Assembly (NCBI GenBank): GCA_047605615.1
Contig: JASGFI010000025.1
Location: forward strand, 1 to 26,830
Length of the DNA stretch: 26,830 nucleotides
Source: Taibaiella sp047605615
Lineage (GTDB): Bacteria > Bacteroidota > Bacteroidia > Chitinophagales > Chitinophagaceae
Reading direction: 5' to 3'
A program made the translations under genes and the position numbers. The notes beneath the pieces are model-generated. The model was not told the DNA's origin. It saw only the letters and a program-made list of their open reading frames with translations, and ran no database searches. The first letter of the stretch is position 1, and the number at the start of each line of letters is the position of its first letter. Shown here piece by piece: positions 13,941-23,187 of the stretch.

Positions 13941-15368
13941 TTGGCAAGGAAAAACAGAAAGACGGTAATAGAAGGCCTAAGGTTGGAACGATACGCTGCC
14001 GAAGGCAAATCCATAGCCCATTTGGAAGACGGCAAAACACTATTCGTGGAAGGTGCCGTGCCCGGCGACGTGGCCACGGTATTGGTCACCAAAAACAAAA
14101 AAAGCTATGCCGAAGGAAAGGCATTGGCCATAACGGCTTTTTCGCCGGATAGGGTAGTCCCCTTCTGCGAACACTTTGGCGTATGCGGCGGGTGCAAATG
14201 GCAAATGTTGCCTTACGACAAACAATTGGCCTACAAACAAATACAAGTAACCGACCAATTGTCGCGCATAGGGCAGGTAGCCTTGCCGCCTATTTTACCC
14301 ATCGAGGGCAGCCGGCAGCAACGCCATTACCGCAACAAACTGGAGTTTACCTTTAGCCAACTGCGCTACCTTACCCGCGAGGAGATAGAGGCCACCGGCG
14401 CCGACGAGCTGCAACAAACGCCCGCCCTCGGTTTTCATGCGCCGGGGATGTTCGACAAGGTGGTGGACATTGGTACCTGCCACCTGCAACCCGAACCTAC
14501 CAACAAAATAAAAAACCTGTTACGCAAAACGGCACAGGAACACGACCTGCCCTTTTACAACCACAGGACACACGAAGGTTGGCTTAGAAACGTAATAGTC
14601 CGCGTGGCCACCACGGGCGAAGTAATGGTAAACCTGATAGTGCAGCACGATAGGCCGGAACTGAAAATGTTGCTCGATTTATTGTTGCAAGAAGCACCCG
14701 AAATTACTTCCCTGCACTATACCATCAACGGCAAACTGAACGATACCATTTACGATTTGGAAGTGAAAACTTATTTTGGCAAAGGGTATATCGAAGAGTT
14801 CTTGGAAGATTTCAGGTTCAAGATTTCGCCCAAGTCGTTTTTTCAAACCAATACCAAACAAGCCGAAAAGCTGTACCAAATAACCCGCGAATTTGCCGGA
14901 CTAACGGGTAACGAAGTGGTGTACGATTTGTATTGCGGCACGGGCAGCATAGGCATATTTTTATCGAAAGGAGCCAAGAAAATAATAGGCATAGAGGCGG
15001 TGCCCGATGCCATAGAAGACGCCAAGCTCAATGCCGCCTGGAATGGTTTGGAGCATTGCCATTTCTTTGCGGGCGACGTGAGCCATATAGCCACCGATGA
15101 TTTTTTTGCGCGGCATGGCCGCCCCGATGTCATCATCACCGACCCGCCGCGTGCGGGCATGCACGAAAAACTGGTGCAGCAATTGTTGAAGATGCGTGCG
15201 CCAAGGGTGGTGTACGTTAGCTGCAACCCGGCCACCCAAGCCCGCGACCTACAGTTGCTCGATGCGGCTTACGAGGTAAAGAAACTGCAACCGGTGGATA
15301 TGTTTCCGCATACGCACCACATAGAAAACGTGGCATTGCTGGAGTTGAGGGGAAATGGCCGGGGATAA
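13941..15368 (+). CDS. rlmD: 23S rRNA (uracil-1939-C5)-methyltransferase RlmD
   Basis: A 475-residue class I SAM-dependent enzyme that makes m5U in 23S rRNA. It has an N-terminal TRAM domain (about 5-67) for RNA binding, four cysteines for a [4Fe-4S] cluster (Cys76, Cys82, Cys85, Cys180), the FFQTN segment (300-304), SAM-binding YDLYCGTGSIGIF (328-340), and DPPRAG (401-406). The catalytic nucleophile is Cys428 in VVYVSCNPAT. The start is TTG: the encoded MARKN-type N-terminus is normal for the Bacteroidota family, and no in-frame ATG exists between the -7 element and this codon. Length is as expected. It is followed by mfd in the same direction across 231 nt with its own promoter. Confidence 0.95.
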   Translation: MARKNRKTVIEGLRLERYAAEGKSIAHLEDGKTLFVEGAVPGDVATVLVTKNKKSYAEGKALAITAFSPDRVVPFCEHFGVCGGCKWQMLPYDKQLAYKQIQVTDQLSRIGQVALPPILPIEGSRQQRHYRNKLEFTFSQLRYLTREEIEATGADELQQTPALGFHAPGMFDKVVDIGTCHLQPEPTNKIKNLLRKTAQEHDLPFYNHRTHEGWLRNVIVRVATTGEVMVNLIVQHDRPELKMLLDLLLQEAPEITSLHYTINGKLNDTIYDLEVKTYFGKGYIEEFLEDFRFKISPKSFFQTNTKQAEKLYQITREFAGLTGNEVVYDLYCGTGSIGIFLSKGAKKIIGIEAVPDAIEDAKLNAAWNGLEHCHFFAGDVSHIATDDFFARHGRPDVIITDPPRAGMHEKLVQQLLKMRAPRVVYVSCNPATQARDLQLLDAAYEVKKLQPVDMFPHTHHIENVALLELRGNGRG

Positions 15369-15584
15369 CCATTCTCTTGGACAAAGACGAGGTGTATGAC
15401 GAAACATAAGCAAGACAGCCAACAATAAATCAGCGGCTAATCTTGGGATTTGTCCGTGTCCGTAAAAATGTCCGCAATATGGTAAATGTCAAATTTTATT
15501 TAGATAAGGCTGATATGCAAAAAACAGCAGAGCCGCTCTGTCTCATTTGGCCTGCCGCACCAAAAACATAGCCCCAAAATCAAT

Positions 15585-15592
15585 TACCTTTG
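15585..15592 (+). promoter_or_regulatory. -7 element abutting the mfd start codon
   Basis: TACCTTTG is an exact match that ends 7 nt before the mfd ATG at 15600, so the transcript would start at or next to the start codon. A 13-nt perfect odd palindrome, CAGAGCCGCTCTG, lies 45 nt upstream at 15528-15540. Confidence 0.55.
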
Positions 15593-15599
15593 CACCCTC

Positions 15600-18500
15600 A
15601 TGAACCTGCAAACCTTGCTGGGATTGTACCAAAACGATGATCGCTCGAAACAAATAGCGGCGGGCATCTCCTTGCCCAATCCCAAGCTGCGCCTGCAACT
15701 GCGCAACCTCAAAGGTGCTTCCATTGGTTTTGTGGCCACCGCCGTATGGCACCTTGCCCATGCCAACCACGTTTTTGTACTGAACGACCACGAAGAAGCC
15801 GCCTATTTCCTCAACGACATGGAGGGCCTTACCGATGCGCTCGACATCTGTTATTTCCCATCTTCTTTCAAGAAAAGCAACGACTACGCCCAGCTCAACA
15901 GCAGCCACATAATGCTGCGTACCGAAGCCCTCTCCAAGCTGGGCGGCAAAGATAATTTGCCCCACAAAAAAGTACTGGTTACTTACCCCGATGCTTTGTT
16001 TGAAAAAGTGGTAAATGCCTCGGCATTGAGCGGCAACATGATTCATATAAAAACAGGCGAAAACCTGAAGGCCGACAGCCTGATGCAACGCTTGGTGGAC
16101 CTTGGTTTCAAACGCGAAGATTTTGTGTACGAACCGGGGCAGTTTGCCATGCGCGGCGGCATATTGGACATTTACTCCTTTGGCAACGAACACCCCTACC
16201 GCATAGAGCTTTTTGGCTCGGAGGTGGACAGCATCCGCATATTCAACCCCGAAACGCAATTGTCGGAAAGGAAGCTGTTGCAAGTGTCCATCCTTCCCAA
16301 TATCGAAACCAAATTCGACACGGAAGAAAAAGTAAGCCTCTTGGAATATTTGCCGGCCAACACCGTTTTTTGGTTCAAGGATTTGCCATTTGCCATAGAT
16401 AAATTATCGGCTTTGGAGGCAGAACTACCCGAAAAATTAAACAAGCACGGCCACGTAGCGGCCATAGCGCAGGAAGAGCAAACCATACGCCGGTTATCGG
16501 TGGCCGATTTTGAACAAACAGACAGTTGGAAACAATTGTTGCTGGATCGGCACCTGATACAATGGACGGAAAAAGAACCCGGCGAAGCCGCATTGGCAGA
16601 TGCTGTAACGGTAGATTACAAAACCGACGCCCAGCCCGTTTTTAACCGAAACTTCGAGTTGCTCGTCGGCAATTTGCAACGCCAATCGGAGGCGGGTTAC
16701 ACGTCCTATATTTTTGCGGAAAACGCAAAACAGTTGGAAAGGTTGCGGTCAATATTTGAAGACAGCGGCGCGCAAATAAACTTTGTACCCATTCCGGCTT
16801 CGTTAAGCAAGGGCTTCGTGGACCACGAGCGCAAGATACTGGCCTACACCGACCACCAAATTTTTCAACGATACCATAAATACAAAGTAAAGCAAGCCTA
16901 CAGCAAGGGCAAGGCCATAACGCTGAAAGCCTTGAGGGAACTGCAACCCGGCGATTACGTAACGCATATAGACCACGGCGTGGGCGTGTATAGCGGCTTG
17001 CAAAAAATAGAGGTCAACGGTGCCTTGCAAGAGGCGGTGCGCATTCTCTATCGCGATAATGACGTGCTGTACGTCAACATCAATTCGCTGCACAAAATAA
17101 GCAAGTACACGGGCAAAGAAGGTACCGTACCGAAAGTAAACAAACTGGGCAGCGATGCCTGGGAAAAACTGAAAAACAAAACCAAGCGCCAGGTAAAAGA
17201 CATAGCCGCCGACCTCATAAAGCTATACGCCAAGCGCAAGGCATCGCAAGGCTTTGCCCACACGCCCGACAGCTACCTGCAAACGGAACTGGAAGCCTCT
17301 TTCTTTTACGAAGATACGCCCGACCAAAGCAAGGCCACTGCCGATGTAAAGAAGGACATGGAAGCACCTGCCCCCATGGATAGGTTGGTGTGTGGCGATG
17401 TGGGTTTTGGCAAAACGGAAATAGCCGTGCGCGCGGCATTCAAGACGGTGGCCGACAGCAAGCAAGCGGCCGTATTGGTGCCCACTACCATCTTGGCCTA
17501 CCAACACTATCAGACGTTCAGGGAAAGGCTGGCAGATTTTCCGTGTACGGTCGAGTTCATCAACAGGTTCAAATCGGCCAAGGAAAAAAAGGAAACACTA
17601 AGGCAGGTAGAAGAAGGAAAAATAGACATCATCATAGGCACACATGCCTTGCTGGGCAAGGAAGTGAAGTTCAAAGACCTGGGTTTGCTGGTAATAGACG
17701 AAGAGCAAAAATTTGGCGTAGCCGCCAAGGAAAAACTACGCGAACGCAAAGCCAATGTGGACACGCTGACCCTTACGGCCACGCCCATACCGCGCACCTT
17801 GCAGTTCTCGCTCATGAGCGCCCGCGACCTGAGCATCATGAACACGCCGCCGCCCAACCGGCAGCCCGTGCATACCGAACTGATAGGCTTTGACGAAACC
17901 ACCATTCGAGATGCGCTGTACTACGAAACCGAGAGGGGCGGCCAAGTGTATTTTGTGCACAACAGGGTGCAGAGCCTGCCCGGCATGGCCGAGAAACTGC
18001 GCGAGCTTTGCCCGGATTTGGATATTCAGGTAGCACACGGCCAAATGGAGGGGGCCAAGCTGGAAAAGACTTTGCTCGATTTTATGGCCAACAAATTCGA
18101 CGTGCTGTGCTGTACCAATATAGTGGAAAGCGGCGTGGACATCAGCAATGCCAATACCATCATCATCAACAATGCACACCAGTTCGGCCTTAGCGACCTG
18201 CACCAGTTGCGGGGCAGGGTGGGCAGGAGCAACAAGAAGGCATTTTGCTATTTGGTGGCGCCTTCGCTGGTAACATTGCCCAACGACAGCAGGCGCAGGT
18301 TGCAAACATTGGAACAGTTCAACGAACTGGGCAGCGGCTTCCAGATAGCCATGCGCGATTTGGACATACGCGGCGCAGGCAATATTTTGGGTGGCGAGCA
18401 AAGCGGGTTCATAGCCGAGATAGGCTTTGAAATGTACCAGAAAATATTGGCCGAAGCCATGCACGAACTGAAAAGCACCGACTTTGCCGATGTATTTGCC

Positions 18501-19019
18501 GACGAGCTGGAACAAAAACGCGATTACGTAACAGACTGCACGGTAGATACCGATTTGGAATTGTTGATTCCCGACGAATACATCTCCAACGTTACCGAAA
18601 GGCTGTCGCTATACAGCCAATTGGACAATATGGAAGATGAAGAAGAACTGCAAATGTTTGCAGCGGAATTGACAGACCGCTTTGGGCCGATGCCGCCGCA
18701 AGTGCGCGATTTGTTCACGGCTTTGCGCTGCCGCACCATGGCCAAGGGTTTGGGCTTCATGAAGCTGATATTGAAAAACAAGCGCCTCAGGCTTTATTTC
18801 ATAGACAATCCGGAGTCGCCCTATTTTGAAAGCGACGTGTTCAACCACATCATGCAATACATCCAGACATCGGTAAACAATGCCCGCCTGAAACAAGTTG
18901 GCAAAAACTTCATGCTGCTGGCCGACAACATAAATTCAATGGCCGACGTGGCTTGGTTCCTGAACGGCATGGACATGGAAAGGGGCGTTAAAAAAAACGA
19001 ACAACATAAGGTGCATTAG
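15600..19019 (+). CDS. mfd: Transcription-repair coupling factor Mfd
   Basis: A 1139-residue superfamily 2 DNA translocase that removes stalled RNA polymerase from DNA lesions and recruits UvrA, with the length usual for the family. The N-terminal UvrB-homology region contains QFAMRGGILDIYSFG (about 180-195). The RNA-polymerase-interacting CarD-like domain contains PGDYVTHIDHGVGVYSG (about 450-466). The helicase core has Walker A GDVGFGKT (599-606), DEEQ (700-703), LTATPIPRTLQFS and GRVGRSNKKAFCYL. The C-terminal D7 region (about 1000-1110) contains the FGPMPPQVRDL-type segment. All key motifs are intact. Translation may be leaderless. It is transcribed alone or with the exported protein gene downstream. 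Confidence 0.98.
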   Translation: MNLQTLLGLYQNDDRSKQIAAGISLPNPKLRLQLRNLKGASIGFVATAVWHLAHANHVFVLNDHEEAAYFLNDMEGLTDALDICYFPSSFKKSNDYAQLNSSHIMLRTEALSKLGGKDNLPHKKVLVTYPDALFEKVVNASALSGNMIHIKTGENLKADSLMQRLVDLGFKREDFVYEPGQFAMRGGILDIYSFGNEHPYRIELFGSEVDSIRIFNPETQLSERKLLQVSILPNIETKFDTEEKVSLLEYLPANTVFWFKDLPFAIDKLSALEAELPEKLNKHGHVAAIAQEEQTIRRLSVADFEQTDSWKQLLLDRHLIQWTEKEPGEAALADAVTVDYKTDAQPVFNRNFELLVGNLQRQSEAGYTSYIFAENAKQLERLRSIFEDSGAQINFVPIPASLSKGFVDHERKILAYTDHQIFQRYHKYKVKQAYSKGKAITLKALRELQPGDYVTHIDHGVGVYSGLQKIEVNGALQEAVRILYRDNDVLYVNINSLHKISKYTGKEGTVPKVNKLGSDAWEKLKNKTKRQVKDIAADLIKLYAKRKASQGFAHTPDSYLQTELEASFFYEDTPDQSKATADVKKDMEAPAPMDRLVCGDVGFGKTEIAVRAAFKTVADSKQAAVLVPTTILAYQHYQTFRERLADFPCTVEFINRFKSAKEKKETLRQVEEGKIDIIIGTHALLGKEVKFKDLGLLVIDEEQKFGVAAKEKLRERKANVDTLTLTATPIPRTLQFSLMSARDLSIMNTPPPNRQPVHTELIGFDETTIRDALYYETERGGQVYFVHNRVQSLPGMAEKLRELCPDLDIQVAHGQMEGAKLEKTLLDFMANKFDVLCCTNIVESGVDISNANTIIINNAHQFGLSDLHQLRGRVGRSNKKAFCYLVAPSLVTLPNDSRRRLQTLEQFNELGSGFQIAMRDLDIRGAGNILGGEQSGFIAEIGFEMYQKILAEAMHELKSTDFADVFADELEQKRDYVTDCTVDTDLELLIPDEYISNVTERLSLYSQLDNMEDEEELQMFAAELTDRFGPMPPQVRDLFTALRCRTMAKGLGFMKLILKNKRLRLYFIDNPESPYFESDVFNHIMQYIQTSVNNARLKQVGKNFMLLADNINSMADVAWFLNGMDMERGVKKNEQHKVH

Positions 19020-19130
19020 TAAACTATTGGCCGTTATGGGTTTGGTTTGTTGGAAATATTTGTTAAGGTGCTGTGATTTGTGCGCAACAATACATATCTT
19101 GGCAAAGTATTTAACCAAAACCAAAAACCA

Positions 19131-20219
19131 ATGCTACATTGTCTTCCTCTAAAAGCAATAGCGGTGCTGGCTCTTTCCGGTACCGTAACTATGGGCAGCC
19201 TGACCGCAGCGGCTGCCAACACCAAAATATTGCGCATTGCCCCGGCCAAATCCAAGATTAACCTGACGAACTACTACGTTTCGGAAGTGGTGGACGACAG
19301 GGTAAACAAATCGGATATTGGCTACATCACCACCGGTGCCTACAATTATTTTCTGAAGGCCAATTTTGAACAACCCTTGAAAGATGAAATCTCGCAATTC
19401 ATCAGCGAAGGCGTTAACCAGAACCCCGGCGGCACGCCCGTTTCGCTGCATGTGGTGGAATATGCCCTTTCCGAAAAATCGTCTTTCAAGGGTGCGGAGA
19501 TAGCATTGACCACGCACTACGTATTGTATGCGAAAGGTGGCGGCAGGCTGTTGGACTATTCGACCGTTGACACCCGCGGCACCGGCATGAACATGGGCGC
19601 ATTTGCGGCGCAACTGATGCGCAACAACCTTGCCAATTTCCTGGCAAGCACCGACAACAACATAAGAAGCGTGGTGGCCCTGATGAAAAGCAACCAAGAA
19701 ATAGCGGTTAGCTATGTGCTGGTTACCGAACCCGCCCTGCCGCAACTAAAACCTTATAACCCCCAACGGCCGATAAATATTCGCAACTTTGGCGGAAAAA
19801 TACCCGCCAACGCACAAGGCATGGCCGGTGCCGAGAGCGGGCTGCGCGTAACCTATCAAATACGCAACATAGACGGCGCGCCGAAGGCCATTGTGGAACT
19901 GCTGCCATATTTCGACCAATCGAAAGCATGGATAAAATCGGGGAACGAATTAAGCAAAACATTGGCTTACCAACAAACGTTTTTCAAGATTGCCGCTTAC
20001 GTAACCAACGAATTTATCAAGGAATTGGGCACCCGTAAATTTGTAATGGCCGGCTTGGAAAAAGATTTGGAAGAGATGAAAAACCGCTACGCCACCATGT
20101 TGAAGGAGATGCAGCAGAAATTTCTTGCGGAAACAAATTATGGAGAAGACATAGCCATGGTCAACGACTGGAACCGCAATTTGTCGTTTTACCCATCGCC
20201 CTTTGTGGCCAGCAACTAA
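19131..20219 (+). CDS. Exported protein of unknown function
   Basis: A 362-residue protein with a signal peptide (hydrophobic core about 8-24, cleavage after about TAAAA at 25-29). The mature N-terminal domain (about 32-180) has alternating beta strands and resembles envelope proteins that adopt lipoprotein-like alpha/beta folds, with ALTTHYVLYAKGGGRLLDYSTV near its centre. The segment 190-300 is of mixed structure. The C-terminus has a short coiled coil (about 308-335, LEKDLEEMKNRYATMLKEMQ) and ends in FYPSPFVASN. I do not recognise a named family. ATG at 19131 is preferred over the in-frame GTG at 19080 because it sets the signal peptide at the start. It ends in a strong terminator. Confidence 0.8.
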   Translation: MLHCLPLKAIAVLALSGTVTMGSLTAAAANTKILRIAPAKSKINLTNYYVSEVVDDRVNKSDIGYITTGAYNYFLKANFEQPLKDEISQFISEGVNQNPGGTPVSLHVVEYALSEKSSFKGAEIALTTHYVLYAKGGGRLLDYSTVDTRGTGMNMGAFAAQLMRNNLANFLASTDNNIRSVVALMKSNQEIAVSYVLVTEPALPQLKPYNPQRPINIRNFGGKIPANAQGMAGAESGLRVTYQIRNIDGAPKAIVELLPYFDQSKAWIKSGNELSKTLAYQQTFFKIAAYVTNEFIKELGTRKFVMAGLEKDLEEMKNRYATMLKEMQQKFLAETNYGEDIAMVNDWNRNLSFYPSPFVASN

Positions 20220-20246
20220 ACCAATTATCGAGCATCGTATTTTTTG

Positions 20247-20284
20247 AAACAGCGGCGACCGGATTTGGTCGCCGCTGTTTTTTT
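20247..20284 (+). terminator. Rho-independent terminator after the exported protein gene
   Basis: A perfect 14-bp G+C-rich stem (20247-20260 with 20267-20280) with loop GGATTT, followed by TTTT beyond three Ts within the stem end. From 20285 to the next start at 20570 nothing else is recognised except a 6-bp inverted repeat (AATAGG at 20495-20500, CCTATT at 20508-20513). Confidence 0.9.
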
Positions 20285-20569
20285 GTTGGAAAAAAGTATG
20301 GTTGGAGAAATGTTGGCGGGTATTCATTCTTCGCAATACACTTATAAAGCACTTGCGCCCCCCATCACCATACCCCCCAAAAGTATCATACAGGCTCATG
20401 TAAAGTGCGAACTTTCGCTTTTATCACTTATGGCCACACTCTAAAATACGCCCGCGACCGACCCCATTTTGCCGAAGGTGCAACCAAAAATGAAAATAGG
20501 CCGGCGCCCTATTGCGTGCCGATTTTATTTTAACGTACTTTGTCGCTTCATATTGCGTTAATCATATTG

Positions 20570-21850
20570 ATGGCCCAACAACCGACATTCTTGAAATTTT
20601 GGACCGCTACCGTACAGGAAAGGGTGGCGGTGGCCTGTGCGCTGGCCATGATAGGCGGCTTGTTTTTCAGCCGGGCCTTGCTTTCCGTATCCATGATAGT
20701 GATGCTGGCCAATGCGCTGCGGCCTCCAACGGTGGGGGCATATTTCCAAACCTGGTACCGGAGCGTGTTTTCCATGGCCTGCCTGGGCTTTTTTTTTGTC
20801 TATTTAATATCGGGGCTTTGGAGCGCGAACAAGTCTTTTTGGTGGGCCGAGGTGGTGAACAAGGTGCCGTTTGCCATTTTGCCTTTCGCCTTTCTTTCTG
20901 TTCCGTTAAAAAAGCCCGGGTACCGATACATTTTGTTCAACGGCATCGTTGCCATGCAATTATCGGTCATAGCCTACAGCCTGCTGCAACTGGGCATGAA
21001 TCCCGACTATTATTTGGAGGGCTACGAACATTCGCACCCGCTGCCCACCACCAAGTATGGCGACCATATAAGGTTTAGCATATCGCTGGTGATTTCCATT
21101 TTATTGATGTGCTTCACGCTGTTCGATGGCGACAAGGGGAAGCCCGGCGCAGTGCAAAAATTCTTTTTTATATGCAGCATGGTGCTGTTCGTTGTGTACA
21201 TACACATATTGGCCGCCAAGACGGGCTTGTTGAGCCTGTACGTAGCGGCCATGATGTACGGAGGCTATAGGCTGGGCCGCAAGAGCAAATTGATGGGCGG
21301 GATATTGATAATGGCCGTGGCGGCCTTGCCCGTGGTGGCCTATTGGGCGGTACCCACCTTCAAAGCAAAGATGGACTATGTGCGGCTCGAAATAGACAAG
21401 ACGATGCACGACCAGCATTTCGATTATAGGTTCAGCGATGCGGGCCGCATGATTAGCTATGCGTTGGGAACCAAGCTTATAGCGCAAAACAAATGGAAAG
21501 GCGTGGGTGCCGGCGACCTAATGGACGAGATGAACGGAGCCTACGATAGTTTTTACCCGGAGGTAATCAAGAGGGAGCGTTACGGCCCCATAAACCAATT
21601 TATGTTTACCGCGCTCTGCGTAGGCATACCCTTGAGCCTGATACTGATACCGCTTGCCTTGTCGCCCATGTTTATGAGGGTACGGAAATCGGAGTATCTA
21701 AAAGTTACGGCCATGGTGATGCTGGCCAGCATGATGGTAGAGTCAATGTTTGAAATACAGTTTGGCGTATTTACTTTCTTGTTTTTCACCTGCCTTTGGG
21801 TCAATCTGTTGGGTAAAAATGAGGGGCAGACTTGCTTCGAGCAATTTTAA
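20570..21850 (+). CDS. O-antigen ligase/polymerase-like integral membrane protein
   Basis: A 426-residue polytopic inner-membrane protein of the Wzy/WaaL O-antigen ligase family, with roughly ten hydrophobic helices. A large extracytoplasmic loop (about 260-345) carries family features: FSDAGRMISYALGTKLIAQN followed by KGVGAGDLMDE, then RERYGPINQFMFTALCVGIP, where the usual PHNxxL is replaced by PINQF. KTGLLSLYVA in an earlier helix fits the same family. Members transfer or polymerise lipid-linked glycans at the periplasmic face. ATG at 20570 is chosen; TTG at 20540 would add ten residues. It stands alone, without neighbouring glycosyltransferase genes, so the glycan it handles cannot be inferred. 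Confidence 0.85.
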   Translation: MAQQPTFLKFWTATVQERVAVACALAMIGGLFFSRALLSVSMIVMLANALRPPTVGAYFQTWYRSVFSMACLGFFFVYLISGLWSANKSFWWAEVVNKVPFAILPFAFLSVPLKKPGYRYILFNGIVAMQLSVIAYSLLQLGMNPDYYLEGYEHSHPLPTTKYGDHIRFSISLVISILLMCFTLFDGDKGKPGAVQKFFFICSMVLFVVYIHILAAKTGLLSLYVAAMMYGGYRLGRKSKLMGGILIMAVAALPVVAYWAVPTFKAKMDYVRLEIDKTMHDQHFDYRFSDAGRMISYALGTKLIAQNKWKGVGAGDLMDEMNGAYDSFYPEVIKRERYGPINQFMFTALCVGIPLSLILIPLALSPMFMRVRKSEYLKVTAMVMLASMMVESMFEIQFGVFTFLFFTCLWVNLLGKNEGQTCFEQF

Positions 21851-21872
21851 GGAGCATCCACCAATTTTTCGA

Positions 21873-21905
21873 AAAAAGTTTAGTACACGAGCTAAACTTT
21901 TTGTA
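21873..21905 (+). terminator. Probable terminator after the O-antigen ligase-like gene
   Basis: An 11-bp stem (AAAAAGTTTAG at 21873-21883, CTAAACTTTTT at 21892-21902) with an 8-nt loop, running into T-rich sequence. Its 3' arm overlaps the start of the inverted repeat of the next gene. Confidence 0.65.
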
Positions 21906-21945
21906 TTTTTGTATTTTTTTTACAATGAAAGCTACAAAAATACAA
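21901..21945 (+). promoter_or_regulatory. Promoter with 13-bp inverted repeat before the ATPase gene
   Basis: TTGTATTTTTGTA (21901-21913) and its perfect reverse complement (21933-21945) are separated by 19 nt, and the right arm ends one base before the ATG. The left arm contains TATTTTTG (21904-21911), an exact -7 match. Arm placement over the promoter and the start codon suggests an operator or autoregulatory site. Confidence 0.6.
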
Positions 21946-21946
21946 T

Positions 21947-23152
21947 ATGGGAGATAACCTTATTTTACGTGAAAAATATTTAGACAAAATAAAACCTTAC
22001 ATAGGAAAACAACTTATTAAGGTTTTGGTGGGGCAACGGAGGGTAGGGAAAAGCTACATCCTGTTGCAAACCATGGCAGCAATAAAAAAACAAGACGATG
22101 ATGCCAATATCATACATATCAACAAGGAAGAGTTAAGTTTCGAGCAGCTAAAAACGGCTGCCGACCTGAATAACCATGTATTGGAAAACACCAAAATAGG
22201 GGCTAAAAATTATGTTTTTATAGATGAAATACAGGAAATAGAAGGGTTTGAAAAGGCATTGAGGAGCCTTTTGCTCAACCCCGCCTACGATTTGTACTGC
22301 ACGGGAAGCAATGCCAACATTTTATCGGGCGAACTATCTACTTTTTTGAGTGGCAGATATATCGAGATACCCGTTTACAGCTTGTCTTTCAATGAATTTT
22401 GCGAATTTCAGCAATTGGAAAACAACGAAACAACCCTGCAACAGTACCTTAAATTTGGCGGTTTGCCCTACCTCAAGCATTTGGCCCTGGAAGATGAAAT
22501 TGCCTTCGATTACATAAAAGGTGTTTACAATACTATTATTTACAAAGACCTGATCCGGCGTTACGAAATTAGAAACACGGCTTTTTTGGAAAATTTTGTA
22601 CGCTTTCTTGCCGGTAATACCGGACAGCTTTTTTCCGCAAAAAAAATCAGCGATTACCTTAAATCGCAACAAATCAACATAGCCGTTTCGCAGATTATCA
22701 ATTATACCAATTACCTCACCACCACCTATCTGGTACACAAGGTAAAACGCATGGATATTGTCGGGAAAAAGATTTTTGAAATCGGGGAAAAGTTCTACTT
22801 TGAAGATTTGGGGCTAAGGCATGCCATTCACGGTTTCCGCCAAACGGATTATGGCAAAATTTTGGAAAATGCAGTTTACAATCACTTAATAATCAATGGT
22901 TATAAGATAAAAATAGGACAAATAGGCAATTTGGAAATAGATTTTGTATGCGAACGTGCGGGCGAAAAACTGTATGTGCAAGTTTGCTACTTGTTGCAAG
23001 AGCCTAAGACCGCAGAACGGGAATTTGGCAATCTCTTAAAAATAAAAGATAATTACCGCAAGATTGTTGTGTCGGCTGATAATTTTTCGGGAAATACATA
23101 TCGGGGGGTTGAACATATTTATGTCCGGAACTTTTTATCGGCACCTCTTTGA
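21947..23152 (+). CDS. AAA_14/DUF4143 family ATPase
   Basis: A 401-residue P-loop ATPase of the family with an N-terminal AAA_14 domain and a C-terminal DUF4143 domain. Walker A is GQRRVGKS (29-36), Walker B is YVFIDEIQEI with Asp93/Glu94, and a sensor-like segment CTGSNANILSGELSTFLSGR occupies 118-137. The DUF4143 part (about 195-400) ends in a restriction-nuclease-like pattern: Glu307, then EIDFV (330-334), then YVQVCY (343-348), where a typical ExK is replaced by QVC, so nuclease activity is doubtful. These genes are mobile accessory ORFs of unknown biological role. The gene is A+T-richer than its neighbours, is monocistronic, and is convergent with the coiled-coil gene. Confidence 0.9.
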   Translation: MGDNLILREKYLDKIKPYIGKQLIKVLVGQRRVGKSYILLQTMAAIKKQDDDANIIHINKEELSFEQLKTAADLNNHVLENTKIGAKNYVFIDEIQEIEGFEKALRSLLLNPAYDLYCTGSNANILSGELSTFLSGRYIEIPVYSLSFNEFCEFQQLENNETTLQQYLKFGGLPYLKHLALEDEIAFDYIKGVYNTIIYKDLIRRYEIRNTAFLENFVRFLAGNTGQLFSAKKISDYLKSQQINIAVSQIINYTNYLTTTYLVHKVKRMDIVGKKIFEIGEKFYFEDLGLRHAIHGFRQTDYGKILENAVYNHLIINGYKIKIGQIGNLEIDFVCERAGEKLYVQVCYLLQEPKTAEREFGNLLKIKDNYRKIVVSADNFSGNTYRGVEHIYVRNFLSAPL

Positions 23153-23187
23153 TGCCGCGGCCAAACGCTCTTGCCCCGCCCGGCGCA

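Noticed and set aside
15528..15540. 13-nt odd palindrome CAGAGCCGCTCTG upstream of mfd as a terminator for rlmD
   Set aside because: It has no loop or T-tract; recorded only as a possible protein-binding site.
17736..18515. Minus-strand open frame within mfd
   Set aside because: It is antisense to the conserved helicase core of mfd and unsupported.
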